From: a virus
Virus record (IMG/VR): IMGVR_UViG_3300046804_004458
Span: 1-64,000 of that record
DNA: 64,000 nucleotides
Direction: 5' to 3' (one strand)
The notes below the pieces were generated by a model, which was not told the DNA's origin, searched no databases, and saw only the letters and a program-made list of their open reading frames with translations. The position numbers and the translations under genes were made by a program. This document shows positions 42,101 to 49,321 of the stretch, in pieces. How positions within the stretch are numbered: position 1 is the stretch's first letter; each line of letters opens with the position of its first letter.

Positions 42101-45100
42101 TACAGACTTTGCACTGAATACAGGTGAGCCTTTAATTATTTTATATGCTTTTTTACCAGTTTCATCTTGTTTTTCTAATTCATCTAAAAATGCATTGTAA
42201 CCTTCTAGTGTATTTGTATTAATATCTTCTAACTTTGTAGTTACAGGTTCAGCATTAGGGTTAACAACTTGCTGAGATGTAGGTGTATTTGGCTCAACTA
42301 CAGATCCTGCCCCTTTAGTAGTTTTATTTTGTTTAACATTTCTTTTTATGGTATTGGCTTGATCATCAACACCGGGCATCTCATTGACAATATTGATACC
42401 CAACTGCACATTACTTACCACCTGTGGTATCTTGATATCGGTTGTCATTGCCATTAATGCAGGAAGCAACTTAGGATCATTTGGGGCTAAAGGCACCTGC
42501 TCCTTCATATTTTTCTGCTCAATATGAGGTATTTCAGGCATTGTCTTTTTTGCATTGATAGTGTCCAATGCAACATTTACTCTAGATATAAAATCCTGTA
42601 TGTTTTCAAAATGAACAGCTTTACCATCAGGTTGCCTAATTTCTGCAAACTCTACTTTCTTACCTGTAGTTTGATGCACTACTGTAATACCAAGTTTTTT
42701 ACCGGCAGGTATTCCTTGTGCAGGGTTACCTGGGTCCAAAGTAAGATATACCTTTAAACCTTTCTTATCTGCATTTTCTTCAAACACATTGTATGCAGGA
42801 AATATCTCACGTAGTTTAGCATTTACGGCTTTAATATCATCCTTAGTAGCCTTATCACTATAAGCTTTAGCAGCTTGTTCATTTATAAGATTAAGTGTAT
42901 TTGCTACCTCTGCATCACTTAATGTTCTATGGTTAAGCTGTATCCAATAAGAATGCCCACTAGGGAATTTGATAAGTGCACTATATGCCCCTTCATAAGA
43001 ACTTTTTGATAAAGCATTTGCAGGTACATCTTCTTCACTACCAAATACAAATGAGGAACCTGTATCAGTATTTCTTTTAATAATAGGTGTACCACCTTCA
43101 CCTTCTCTGTTATAAAGAAGTTCACTAAGTGCTATACCTTTAGGGTAAACATTATTAACTGGTTCTACAAATGCAAGTTCACCTGCACCAACTGTAAACT
43201 TCATTAAACTTTCAAGATCTGTACCTGTAAGCTTAATGCTAGTTTTACCACTTCTTTGTAGTCTACCATTAAGAGCAGTAATTAATCTGTTTGTTTCAGG
43301 TGAGTATGCAGGGCTTTTTACATCACTAGTAATAAATCCTACTTTAACACCATCTATGTAAAAATATATGTTGTATGGATTTTTAGGTTTACCTGTAGGG
43401 GTAAACTCTAATGTAATCTTATCATAAACATTTTCAGGAGTAAGTGTAACATACAACTTGGTTCTTTCTTGTTTTGCTTTTTCTTCATAGACATCTTTTA
43501 TTTGTTTAGGAAGATAAGATCTACCATCTTTAGGATTAGTGTTTGCATCCTGTCTTTGTTTTGGTGTTTTTCCACCATCATTCCAAATAGCATCATCTGC
43601 CCAAGCAGCATCAAAATCAATAAATGGAACAAGAGTAAGTTGAGTTGAAGAGTAAGTACGTGGAGTAGGTACAACTTCATCTATATCAGAATCCTCTGGC
43701 TCAAACTCTTCTTCTTTTTCCTCTTCTTCTGTTTGTTCAGGAGAAAGATATTTATCATATTCCCCTTTCAGATACTTTTCTGCTACTCTATCTTCACTAC
43801 CCTGGTCTTTACCTGTTCTGCTTAAGACATAACCTTTACCATCTTCAGGTAATTCAAGGCCTATCATGGTGGATAAACTATCTGTTATTTTCTTAGCAAG
43901 TTCAGAAACCTGTTTTACATCTACTTTTGGTGTAACAGGAGCAGTACCCATTACATAAGGAATAAGAGCCTTCTCTTGTTCTGAAAGTATCAGACCTATC
44001 TTTTCAAGTCTTTCTACTATCTCAGGTGTAACTTCAAAAGTTACCCCTTCTTCTGTACCTGTAGTTACTTCTTCTGGTTCTGCACCTTCTTCTATATGTT
44101 CAGAAATATCAGCACCTTCTATTTTAGCTAATTCTTTATTAATATAGTCATTAACAAGTTGTTCTGCTTGTTCTTTAGTATCTGTTATTAAATGCCTTGT
44201 GCTACGCATTATAACAAATTTGTTACCAAGAATAGAAGTACGTTTTGTTACAGGATTATAAAACTCTTTTTGTGGAAAATATTTTATACTTTTAAATAAC
44301 CTATCCTGTTCCATTTTAATAAGCTGCTCTGCTCTTTCTTCAGGTGTAAGAGTTTTAAGGTCTAAAAGCTTTTCGTCATGTGCTTTATCAATTTTATTAA
44401 GACCTTCTACATGGGCAGCAAGTGCCTTTTTGTACTCTTCTTCGGTAATGAGTTCTTTCCAATTGGTAAGAAATTTATTTTCATTTTCATTTGTAACACG
44501 TTCCCCCTGTTTATTGACATAGTAACTAAGATGATTAGGTATTTTATTATACTTTGTAGCAAATATACTTCTTACAAAATGCTCATAAGTAGATGTATTA
44601 TCTAAGACATAAGCAAAGTCATCATTTGACAGTTGGGAAAGATCAGGATTTGCAAAAAATTGCTTTAAGCCAAAAGTTTTATTAAACTTTTTAATAGCTT
44701 CCTGTCTTGCTACAAATATTCTTCTCTCTGCAGGTGTCATCTCCTTAGTACCTGGATAGTTTTTTTCTACCCATGCTCTAAGTGCAGCATTTGCTTCTTC
44801 TACTGTTTTGTAAGGATAGTATTTATCAATTACATCTATTCTGAAGTCACTATCTGATAGTTTACTTACATGAGGATTATTAGGAAGATTAGGAAATGAA
44901 ACCATCTCATCTATTGTTACTGCCCTTGGTTTAGGTTTTATTTCAGCAACAACAGTTCCCATTTCATCTGCTGCTTCTTCCGGGGTCATAGTTTCAGCCT
45001 CTAAATCTGACCTTAAGCTTTCTAACTTCTCCTTTACCTCAGGATGTGCATTGAGATACTCCTGTGCTTCAGGACTAAGAGATGTAGGAGCAGGTGCAGT

Positions 45101-48100
45101 AGTAATGGTAGAACTAGGAGCTGTAGGTTCTGTAGTTGTAGTACCAGTAGTAGATAAGGATATTCCTTCATCTTCAGCATACCCTTCTATTTCTTCTATT
45201 ATCTGTTCTTTTGAGCCTCTTATATCCAAAGGATTATAGGAAGTAAGTGCACCTGTAGCAAGTACCTCATCCATCATTTTTTGAAGGTCAACAGGTTTTC
45301 CATTAATTCTAACCACTATTGATTTACCTGCTACAGGTGCAGCGGTACTTTGTGGTAAAGGTTCTGTAGGCACAGGCTTACCTGTTGCACTATAGAAGGC
45401 AAGTATTTCACTCTTTATCTTATCTTCGTCAGCAGGTGTACCAACACTTTCCTCCTCTTCAGGACTACGTGATCCTGCTTCAGGAGTTTGGTGTTTTTCT
45501 TCTTCTTCAAGACCACTTTCTTCAAGTGCTCTTAGTGCTGTTTGTAAATACTTAATGTGTTCTTTTAGCTTTGATATATTCTCTTCCTGCTGTTTACGTA
45601 TATCTCCTGTAAACAGTCCTCTTGCAAACTTGTCTCTTTGTTCAGTAAGGTCTTTAATAGCTAAATTAGTATCACCTATTTTTTTCTCAAGCCTTTCAAG
45701 TTCTGCCTTATAATTATCTTGAAGTTCTTCCGGTAATTCTGCCCCTTCAGTAAACTGATATATAAATACATTTAACTCATCAATCAGCCTTTGAGTAGAA
45801 GCTACTATACCATAATGGTATTTAAGATTTTCATCTATAGCTTTAAGTTGTTCTTGTCCATAGGCTATTTGTGCATCTAAATTAGAAATACTTAAATCAG
45901 GACGTAAAATGTCACCAACTAACCCCTTGAGCAATTTCTTTTTTTCCTTGCTTATCTCTTCAAATGAAGCAGTAGATTGTTCAAGTTCAGTTATAGCAGC
46001 ACCATATGCAGCTTTGAGATACTCAAGCCTTTTCAGTGACTTCTTAATAGCTGTTTTTTCTTTTTCAAGAGACTTGATATTTTGTTTAATAGACTTTACT
46101 TCCTGTGTAAGGTTTCTTACAAGTTCCTGTGCAGCTTTTCTTGTTTCTTTTTGACTTTTATCAGTAGTAGCTAGTATCTCTTTATGCCTAACCAACTCTT
46201 CCTGTATCTTAATAATACTATCTTTTGCAGAAGTAAGTTCTGCTTCATTAGCAGTTACCCTGTCCAAAAGGTCAGTTATCTCCTGTTCTGTTTTACCAAG
46301 AAGATTACGAAGTGTTTTTTGTTGTTTGAGGTTACCTGTCCTTTCTCTTTCTTTCTGCTCCTCAGCAGTAAGGATATCTTCAACAGGTACACCTGTTACT
46401 GCAGATATTCTGTTTTTAATTTCTTTCATATGCTTATCATGCAAATCTGCACTTGTAGCATACATGGCATCTTTTGCTTTATTGTAGAGAAGATTAAAAC
46501 CTCTAGGATCAGAAATAACATTCAGAGCACTTACATAGTTACCATGATCCCTATTAAGTTTATCATAGTCCATAAGAAGGTCAAATGCTTTTCTCATTTC
46601 CCTCTTATCTGCTATAGGTGCACCTTTAGTAAACTGTGCATTGATAGCTTGCATATAACCATTATGTGCATCCATCATTTTCTGCATAGCATTATACATA
46701 CCGGTATCACCTTGTATAAAAGGTGTGGTCTTTCTAAATGCTTCTTCTGCCCCTCTGGCTTTGTAATCCTGAAGTATCTTATAATTACGTACCCACTGCT
46801 CAAGGTGTTTTATCTGCTCTTGTGTACTGGTAATTTGAGCTGATACATCTTTATCTTTTTCAAGGCCTTTATAGTTCTCAAGCTGCTCTTGAAGTTGACC
46901 CAACTCATATTCAGCATTTGCAATATTTCCTAGTATCTCAAATGTCTTATTTGCAGAAGAACCTAAAGAAGGTAATGCTGCTGCCTGAGATCTTAACTCT
47001 ACAGCTCTTTCTATAGTCTTATCTGCATGATAAGAAGTAGTAGCAAGTAACTGTATTGCCTCATCAAGTGACCTTTTAGCCATTCTTGCTTTTACATACT
47101 CTTTAGGATCATGTGCATATAGTTCTGATTGTACAAGATGTCCAAACTCATCCATTAATCTTTCATGAGTATCATGGTATTTTTCTATCTCTCTTACAAT
47201 TGATTCAGTATATGCCTTTGCAGATATTTTATTTTCCCCGGTAGCTTTTAAACCAAAAGCTTGTTCAAACTGTTCATCTGTAAGTCTTTCACCAAATTCT
47301 TTAATACTATCCCTAAAAGATTCATAGTTGCCTGTTTTAATAGCAACTGCTACTGCATTAGTAAATGCATCATCTTTTGCATTATTAAATTCATACTTAT
47401 CACCATCAGTTAAAGCACTTGCTATATTCTGATCAGCTTTACCCTGTACCTTTATACCTGCAATATGTTCAGATAATGATTTTTTAGGGTCATTGTACCA
47501 GGTATTAAGAATGTTTTGACTATCCTGAAGCATCTTTTTATGGGCATCTACTTCTCCTTTATATTGAGAGTTAATACCGGCATTTGCTTTTCTGAAACTT
47601 TGCATAACCCCGGCCTGCATAGGATTTATAAACAACCCAGTAGCAGCTCCCATAAGGAATGTCTGCCAGCCTTCCATGCTTAATTGAGATTGTAAACCTT
47701 TACCCCAATCAGCAGCAGTAATATCTTTTAATAAATTACCACCTTGTATGTCTTTGCCCCCATCATAAAGATTTTTATAGTAGTCCCTAAATGTGTTGTC
47801 GGAAGTATTTTGAAGGATTTCCTGCAGACCTTCCATTACCTCTAATTTACCAGACCTTTTTCCTACCTGCCACAAAGCAGTACCAAGGCCAAAATCTTTT
47901 CTTATCTGGTTAAAATTAGAAAGAGCACCAAAGGTACCTTTTACATAAGCCTGTGTTGCTTTTTGCCCTTCTTTTAAACCACCACCTTCAACTGCACCTG
48001 TAATGTCTCTTCTTAACTTGCCTGTAATACTATATACTTCCCCCTCACCTTTTTCAAGTGCTTCTCTCATAAGTCTGGAAGAGGAACCAAACTTATTCAT

Positions 48101-49312
48101 GATATTACCAAACTCTAACTGGTTGAATGCCATTAACAAACCAGTATTGGCACCAAAGTTATCAGTAGCTGCTGCATATGAGGTCTTTCTAATTCTTTCT
48201 AAATCCTTACCAGCAGGTAATTCACCATTATGTTTTTCCTGCCAATCATTTATAAAATCTCCATACATCTGCCCGTAAGTATTGGCAGCTTCAAACCTTG
48301 CTTCAGTTGTAGCAGTATTAAGTGCAGCAAGAGTTCTTGTTACCCCACCTACCCCCATAGCAGCTAACTGGTAGGCAGATGCACCTGCCTCTTTTGCTTG
48401 TAAAAGCCCTTTTAATCCTGTAACATCTTTAAATTGGTCTGCACTCCACGATGCAGCATCTTTTGTATAATCCCATAAGTTTTTAGACAGCCCCTTTATT
48501 GAAGTGGGATCAGTCATTTTTCTCATAGCATTTATCTTTTCTCCGGTAGTAGCTATTTGGTTACTTTTTTCAGCAACGGACATCATGTTTTTTACATCTT
48601 CTGCACCTTCTACCCCCTTAGCTAACCATCCTGCACCTTTAGCAACAGCACCAAGTCCTTCTCCTATACCCCAGGTAAGTGCCATCTCACTAAGAAACTG
48701 GGCACCTGCTCCAACAGAAAAACCTGCTTGTTGGATCATGTCACCTATAAATTCTCTATTAAATATACCAAATCCAGTTTCTTTTTCAGGTCCTTTAAAA
48801 ATAGCATATTTATTGGATATTGCTTTTTGTTCTTCATCTTTTTGCATTAACTCTTCAGGTGAACCTGCAAGTCTTTGCATAAAAGATTGGTCACTTGTCC
48901 AGTTAAATAAAGCATTACCTATGTTAGCCCATCCTTTCCATCCTTCTACAAAAGTACTTTTAGCAAGACCAAATCCACCACCAACAGCCCTATCTAATAC
49001 ATCTCCCCAGGTTTGTACCCTTTCATATTTTAGCTCATTGTCTGCATATGGGTCAAATCCTTCAGTTACAAAGTGTCTACTTTGTGTGTATCTGTCTGCC
49101 TGGGTTTTCTCCCAATCAAAAGGTATAGGAGCCATTTTTGTTTCTAGTGATTCTCCTTGACCTAAGTAGTCATCAAACCCACTGCTATTTACATCTCTGG
49201 ATTGACTTTCCATTGATGGGTATGGAATATTAGGAGTATTAGGAACAACATTAGTGTTGTCAATATTAGACTCATTAGATGGTAATGAGAGATAATCTGC
49301 GAAACCTGACAT
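33134..49312 (-). CDS. Giant multidomain protein (5392 aa) with two-barrel RNA polymerase motif
   Basis: One uninterrupted frame of 16 kb. Residues 1-350 are Gly/Ala-rich hydrophobic helices (AGFSVGAGAQFLSEMALTW), fit for membrane or channel insertion. About 990-1280 is coiled coil, followed by acidic Pro/Thr linkers. HEAFHSVFRLL at 2470 is an HExxH zincin motif with a later Glu (LEEKMADRF). KSGTDFDLDKVYVSIP at 3965-3980 carries the D-x-D-x-D magnesium site of two-double-psi-barrel RNA polymerases; phi14:2-type crAss-like virion RNAPs have the same layout in a single chain, and TGDQDDGQMYC (about 3490) lies in the expected upstream part. Near the C-terminus are an ASCH-like domain (about 4960-5080, MDLILSGDRTATSR) and a domain of unknown function (about 5165-5290, TRQEVQNNPNSAYVF). 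Proteolytic maturation is likely, not shown. Confidence 0.78.
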   Translation of the reverse strand: MSGFADYLSLPSNESNIDNTNVVPNTPNIPYPSMESQSRDVNSSGFDDYLGQGESLETKMAPIPFDWEKTQADRYTQSRHFVTEGFDPYADNELKYERVQTWGDVLDRAVGGGFGLAKSTFVEGWKGWANIGNALFNWTSDQSFMQRLAGSPEELMQKDEEQKAISNKYAIFKGPEKETGFGIFNREFIGDMIQQAGFSVGAGAQFLSEMALTWGIGEGLGAVAKGAGWLAKGVEGAEDVKNMMSVAEKSNQIATTGEKINAMRKMTDPTSIKGLSKNLWDYTKDAASWSADQFKDVTGLKGLLQAKEAGASAYQLAAMGVGGVTRTLAALNTATTEARFEAANTYGQMYGDFINDWQEKHNGELPAGKDLERIRKTSYAAATDNFGANTGLLMAFNQLEFGNIMNKFGSSSRLMREALEKGEGEVYSITGKLRRDITGAVEGGGLKEGQKATQAYVKGTFGALSNFNQIRKDFGLGTALWQVGKRSGKLEVMEGLQEILQNTSDNTFRDYYKNLYDGGKDIQGGNLLKDITAADWGKGLQSQLSMEGWQTFLMGAATGLFINPMQAGVMQSFRKANAGINSQYKGEVDAHKKMLQDSQNILNTWYNDPKKSLSEHIAGIKVQGKADQNIASALTDGDKYEFNNAKDDAFTNAVAVAIKTGNYESFRDSIKEFGERLTDEQFEQAFGLKATGENKISAKAYTESIVREIEKYHDTHERLMDEFGHLVQSELYAHDPKEYVKARMAKRSLDEAIQLLATTSYHADKTIERAVELRSQAAALPSLGSSANKTFEILGNIANAEYELGQLQEQLENYKGLEKDKDVSAQITSTQEQIKHLEQWVRNYKILQDYKARGAEEAFRKTTPFIQGDTGMYNAMQKMMDAHNGYMQAINAQFTKGAPIADKREMRKAFDLLMDYDKLNRDHGNYVSALNVISDPRGFNLLYNKAKDAMYATSADLHDKHMKEIKNRISAVTGVPVEDILTAEEQKERERTGNLKQQKTLRNLLGKTEQEITDLLDRVTANEAELTSAKDSIIKIQEELVRHKEILATTDKSQKETRKAAQELVRNLTQEVKSIKQNIKSLEKEKTAIKKSLKRLEYLKAAYGAAITELEQSTASFEEISKEKKKLLKGLVGDILRPDLSISNLDAQIAYGQEQLKAIDENLKYHYGIVASTQRLIDELNVFIYQFTEGAELPEELQDNYKAELERLEKKIGDTNLAIKDLTEQRDKFARGLFTGDIRKQQEENISKLKEHIKYLQTALRALEESGLEEEEKHQTPEAGSRSPEEEESVGTPADEDKIKSEILAFYSATGKPVPTEPLPQSTAAPVAGKSIVVRINGKPVDLQKMMDEVLATGALTSYNPLDIRGSKEQIIEEIEGYAEDEGISLSTTGTTTTEPTAPSSTITTAPAPTSLSPEAQEYLNAHPEVKEKLESLRSDLEAETMTPEEAADEMGTVVAEIKPKPRAVTIDEMVSFPNLPNNPHVSKLSDSDFRIDVIDKYYPYKTVEEANAALRAWVEKNYPGTKEMTPAERRIFVARQEAIKKFNKTFGLKQFFANPDLSQLSNDDFAYVLDNTSTYEHFVRSIFATKYNKIPNHLSYYVNKQGERVTNENENKFLTNWKELITEEEYKKALAAHVEGLNKIDKAHDEKLLDLKTLTPEERAEQLIKMEQDRLFKSIKYFPQKEFYNPVTKRTSILGNKFVIMRSTRHLITDTKEQAEQLVNDYINKELAKIEGADISEHIEEGAEPEEVTTGTEEGVTFEVTPEIVERLEKIGLILSEQEKALIPYVMGTAPVTPKVDVKQVSELAKKITDSLSTMIGLELPEDGKGYVLSRTGKDQGSEDRVAEKYLKGEYDKYLSPEQTEEEEKEEEFEPEDSDIDEVVPTPRTYSSTQLTLVPFIDFDAAWADDAIWNDGGKTPKQRQDANTNPKDGRSYLPKQIKDVYEEKAKQERTKLYVTLTPENVYDKITLEFTPTGKPKNPYNIYFYIDGVKVGFITSDVKSPAYSPETNRLITALNGRLQRSGKTSIKLTGTDLESLMKFTVGAGELAFVEPVNNVYPKGIALSELLYNREGEGGTPIIKRNTDTGSSFVFGSEEDVPANALSKSSYEGAYSALIKFPSGHSYWIQLNHRTLSDAEVANTLNLINEQAAKAYSDKATKDDIKAVNAKLREIFPAYNVFEENADKKGLKVYLTLDPGNPAQGIPAGKKLGITVVHQTTGKKVEFAEIRQPDGKAVHFENIQDFISRVNVALDTINAKKTMPEIPHIEQKNMKEQVPLAPNDPKLLPALMAMTTDIKIPQVVSNVQLGINIVNEMPGVDDQANTIKRNVKQNKTTKGAGSVVEPNTPTSQQVVNPNAEPVTTKLEDINTNTLEGYNAFLDELEKQDETGKKAYKIIKGSPVFSAKSVENIDTFVKWVKEKLPQDIITTEEMNTLVTNLQENKVTVGEFIAKLNKLRQIEGVIRVAKESPFKYHEAFHSVFRLLLTQTQIDALLAEARTMFPITEKALKELRSLTPENMELSRKQLEELYLEEKMADRFDTYMMNKNAPVSPGIKGFFETLIRFVKNFFKKFTPSDLQTLFRDIDEGKYKNSTVQSNSYTEDVRNNPLGFTIPACKVIKIGTDEVVLPNGKTIEVDRHLPQKEADRLVSTITALFDQEIRNKDLKEYNSKAILNGILDKYKDTYNPRRPRYFEVQSKINNPAEAKDYIRRVFNMHNIFSKTETRNAIKDAVASSLKILGYQVTLDTIQDDKLTDTYGPRSSDKFDKKDPGASAGPEGKAQELRRFIAGTTTVAVDEFGNTHYADGTPIKEAVNAADVYNGVLKLLANTSSTDAQVEKLLQFKDMNTDVDDKTGEEKITGNKHSVAVINRFLQLTGYNTETKEFTQNQELVNLFLKGFSSYAANYLFTQLNPATGNAITTFANTKDSSVVQVQNWSNAFSRVYEDLMRRESTKDGFNKLYVQKNKAITLFRNATNTTAIAKKQNNKVISGIANNISAAFKENFGVNLHPNYIKYSILKAKNEDALTKEQKNFIAVFGDIVPIDEKILSVSIENPLSNGVSPFEKGQIVEEGQEEEVVDNTAYNLLKQLADNNSIFDETIGSISFTTSDGELRYAHTHPNFYHVAVTELNDPKVIAQIQDDVEKNTVHLLDSDEFMHLVKNKSVKLNMVEGIKKAVTGDKKEKGVVYGDFIRRENLVYMLAMYDISRRRDAKVVMGADPNEFFYKVGHLIRTVEAKKAGYVIDLPVVQAVSTKEGKTSLSEEALNILYQRVLDEVNRIAKVNKEIETGKDENGKPVAILEGYHTGDPNKVDQLRGLKLYETKKMLGDLAAEIEKNAIDSEYKLDEKAIKEQINDYWMGQVDRFIDMMKQEKLVTGDNKRALAPAYLFKGFTGRGVKEKNEKMYLIPGNFKHNIAQVFMNDFLNTSAVNRLLHGDEARSFKLFVDQVKRAAGANAAGPSIESSVTKPEWGIEHKLQTIHHITYQDTLFRKRTGKTGDQDDGQMYCTEKGLRYMLFGMGTLKQVQVDILNKIKNGDKVTKEEFFKAGGIQDMKAAFNPMKMVYFDGNTYLKCSVHVLAKEYTSYKDKDGNWQARPGKEKLHLLRNKLEKFEKANQTITFAHPQSVSKGMQKNVVKEGNGKSAIENIEDRHFNALPARYMRQQLENPSGKTSMTDPTQKLQQIFAEIPADSKVFLNGKEISGKEAVNNYLDLIAKRLANSYKMKRNAIFDLKDAFNEIGKSYEKGQITPKLTEFYDLCYDNLLATGADSQTLEFFRTKDDEIQYNLNFPATLQKYTQLFLAYFSNGALSAKIPGLTLTLTSNAHHKVVKRLISVDEEGQPKEWEVITTEMFDADPEKYTKSLIRYTPDEDGTILKRKFTGLADKLATGKPVYYLDDLRDNVGVYNEKGERVETYSEYITASHYEQADDSAVESSFSVRIPSDDKHSYTNSRRVDTFPIWMGSTGMFPQEIMEKSGTDFDLDKVYVSIPDTYVIGDKRVAYGTAITDEDKFKEYVAWQLENNKSLKAYVKKEMLSDAVQDTIAELKFTEEQQSHLIERITGNVAALFDAQNKKFDSYLLTTKEGEEKKISTDIGLLYQRRKDLLKQFTEGAKKAEELQIFIEKELLEAKAFYIKEGLKKFGLPVTLKEFIAAGSENVNNGVINNKVLQSSQSLLSSEAIAGGENPILNQPTSVDMLDNFGKMLKRELIDAESQYAKDFLDRIEDTKEDTNSMLGKEISRDTNAQGRENIGAAANAVINYSVNSTFKVPIKGNHIIIDGKQYNNYGNLKAWDGKEFNGERVFAALSAIENAMTDNAKYSYSGKYGLSIGAVGYLSNMVSQGIPFETAMLFIVQPTVQEYFKRVANIKSSIKTEQEEDLTKAKILAELEADIDIQTTKRLKKAEGTEELLGAATSRERMLHNIKNNIMSSEMLDILKVIDKQSIDLMDFSKILKITQGLPTSWEEFDDIKKAMDKFGILDSATEEKDLTIDVKHMMNNDHKFMAQYIQVFKDIDNLSKSIFVERTDEFNRLMDVTVGNFNVPLAEKNNFNKTIKNDLLSYMTIMAYKQYLKEEGLTTYLTSLDHAMIYPEALAAKTDYEDAIYIVQNLKAKFDKENTPNYFINYFLNCVDADKNSAGLNKVEANTWAKLSEYQQEKVMDGFISLYSNKETHLDAVGLFHYLLVKDGGQFKSGSFVRYIHNGIFKNLLDQAGKVNDLLSTGKKNEEEYRKVFGATSEELLDGFLKSYATFIGNKKFLKECSISADINNQNSPIYRDKETGTVYVDYKKGLPFKEKGKEYTEEEEEAISEKRKDRLFYMALNGFEGEWVETTDKKGKKVSRFKMNFPYSMIINGQFYILKSVDREKSAGEQNPSSLIQVGDSMAQGERAQYVKGQLRGSSEGWGGSGVFGKMPIRGEIVEQPKQNITNPPYSSDAPGGKEVKTKTETVVDTGKEEGYDSTTPLGSKRNPYTIAMNLKDGDGGREMRPEFKGKSTMDLILSGDRTATSRDMTEKYNNVPLKEGNYVEFADKSGRKALVQVVSPWYSIKEIDKDTWSELEGWAPSLYTKLLKKPGANYQQMEFKLVSTSKGPELDIDSMNDKDAIDTLRDQFGLTVFMIGTKGKYGITNEKGQTFTREGVTPQQMLEALVKQQTTPAQAPVTIPSIQKPVPTKTSVEITKGNYTRQEVQNNPNSAYVFTENTHSITAFPNKQGGGSAIIRPEPNAFAVVTKKKYDYNTKENVDYTDTPENFKEFVEINTKLIQDLKNSGKSKIVFPQGFATDKATMPKRFAEWLQKSLLDNFGLVTELNATKTGLISKSVQTIEEKAVVKPTEPVVVSLQGKEELIGGAFTANELNNFYLEHKSLKKDKALTSAEFKQAVIDYTSAPWYNDVKTPKEIEEITNNIKCL

Positions 49313-49321
49313 GTGTATTAT

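Noticed and set aside
36535-46843. Many frames of 60-220 codons on the + strand inside the giant - strand genes
   Set aside because: They are antisense shadows with Cys/Phe/Ser-rich, non-protein-like composition and no spacing consistent with operons.
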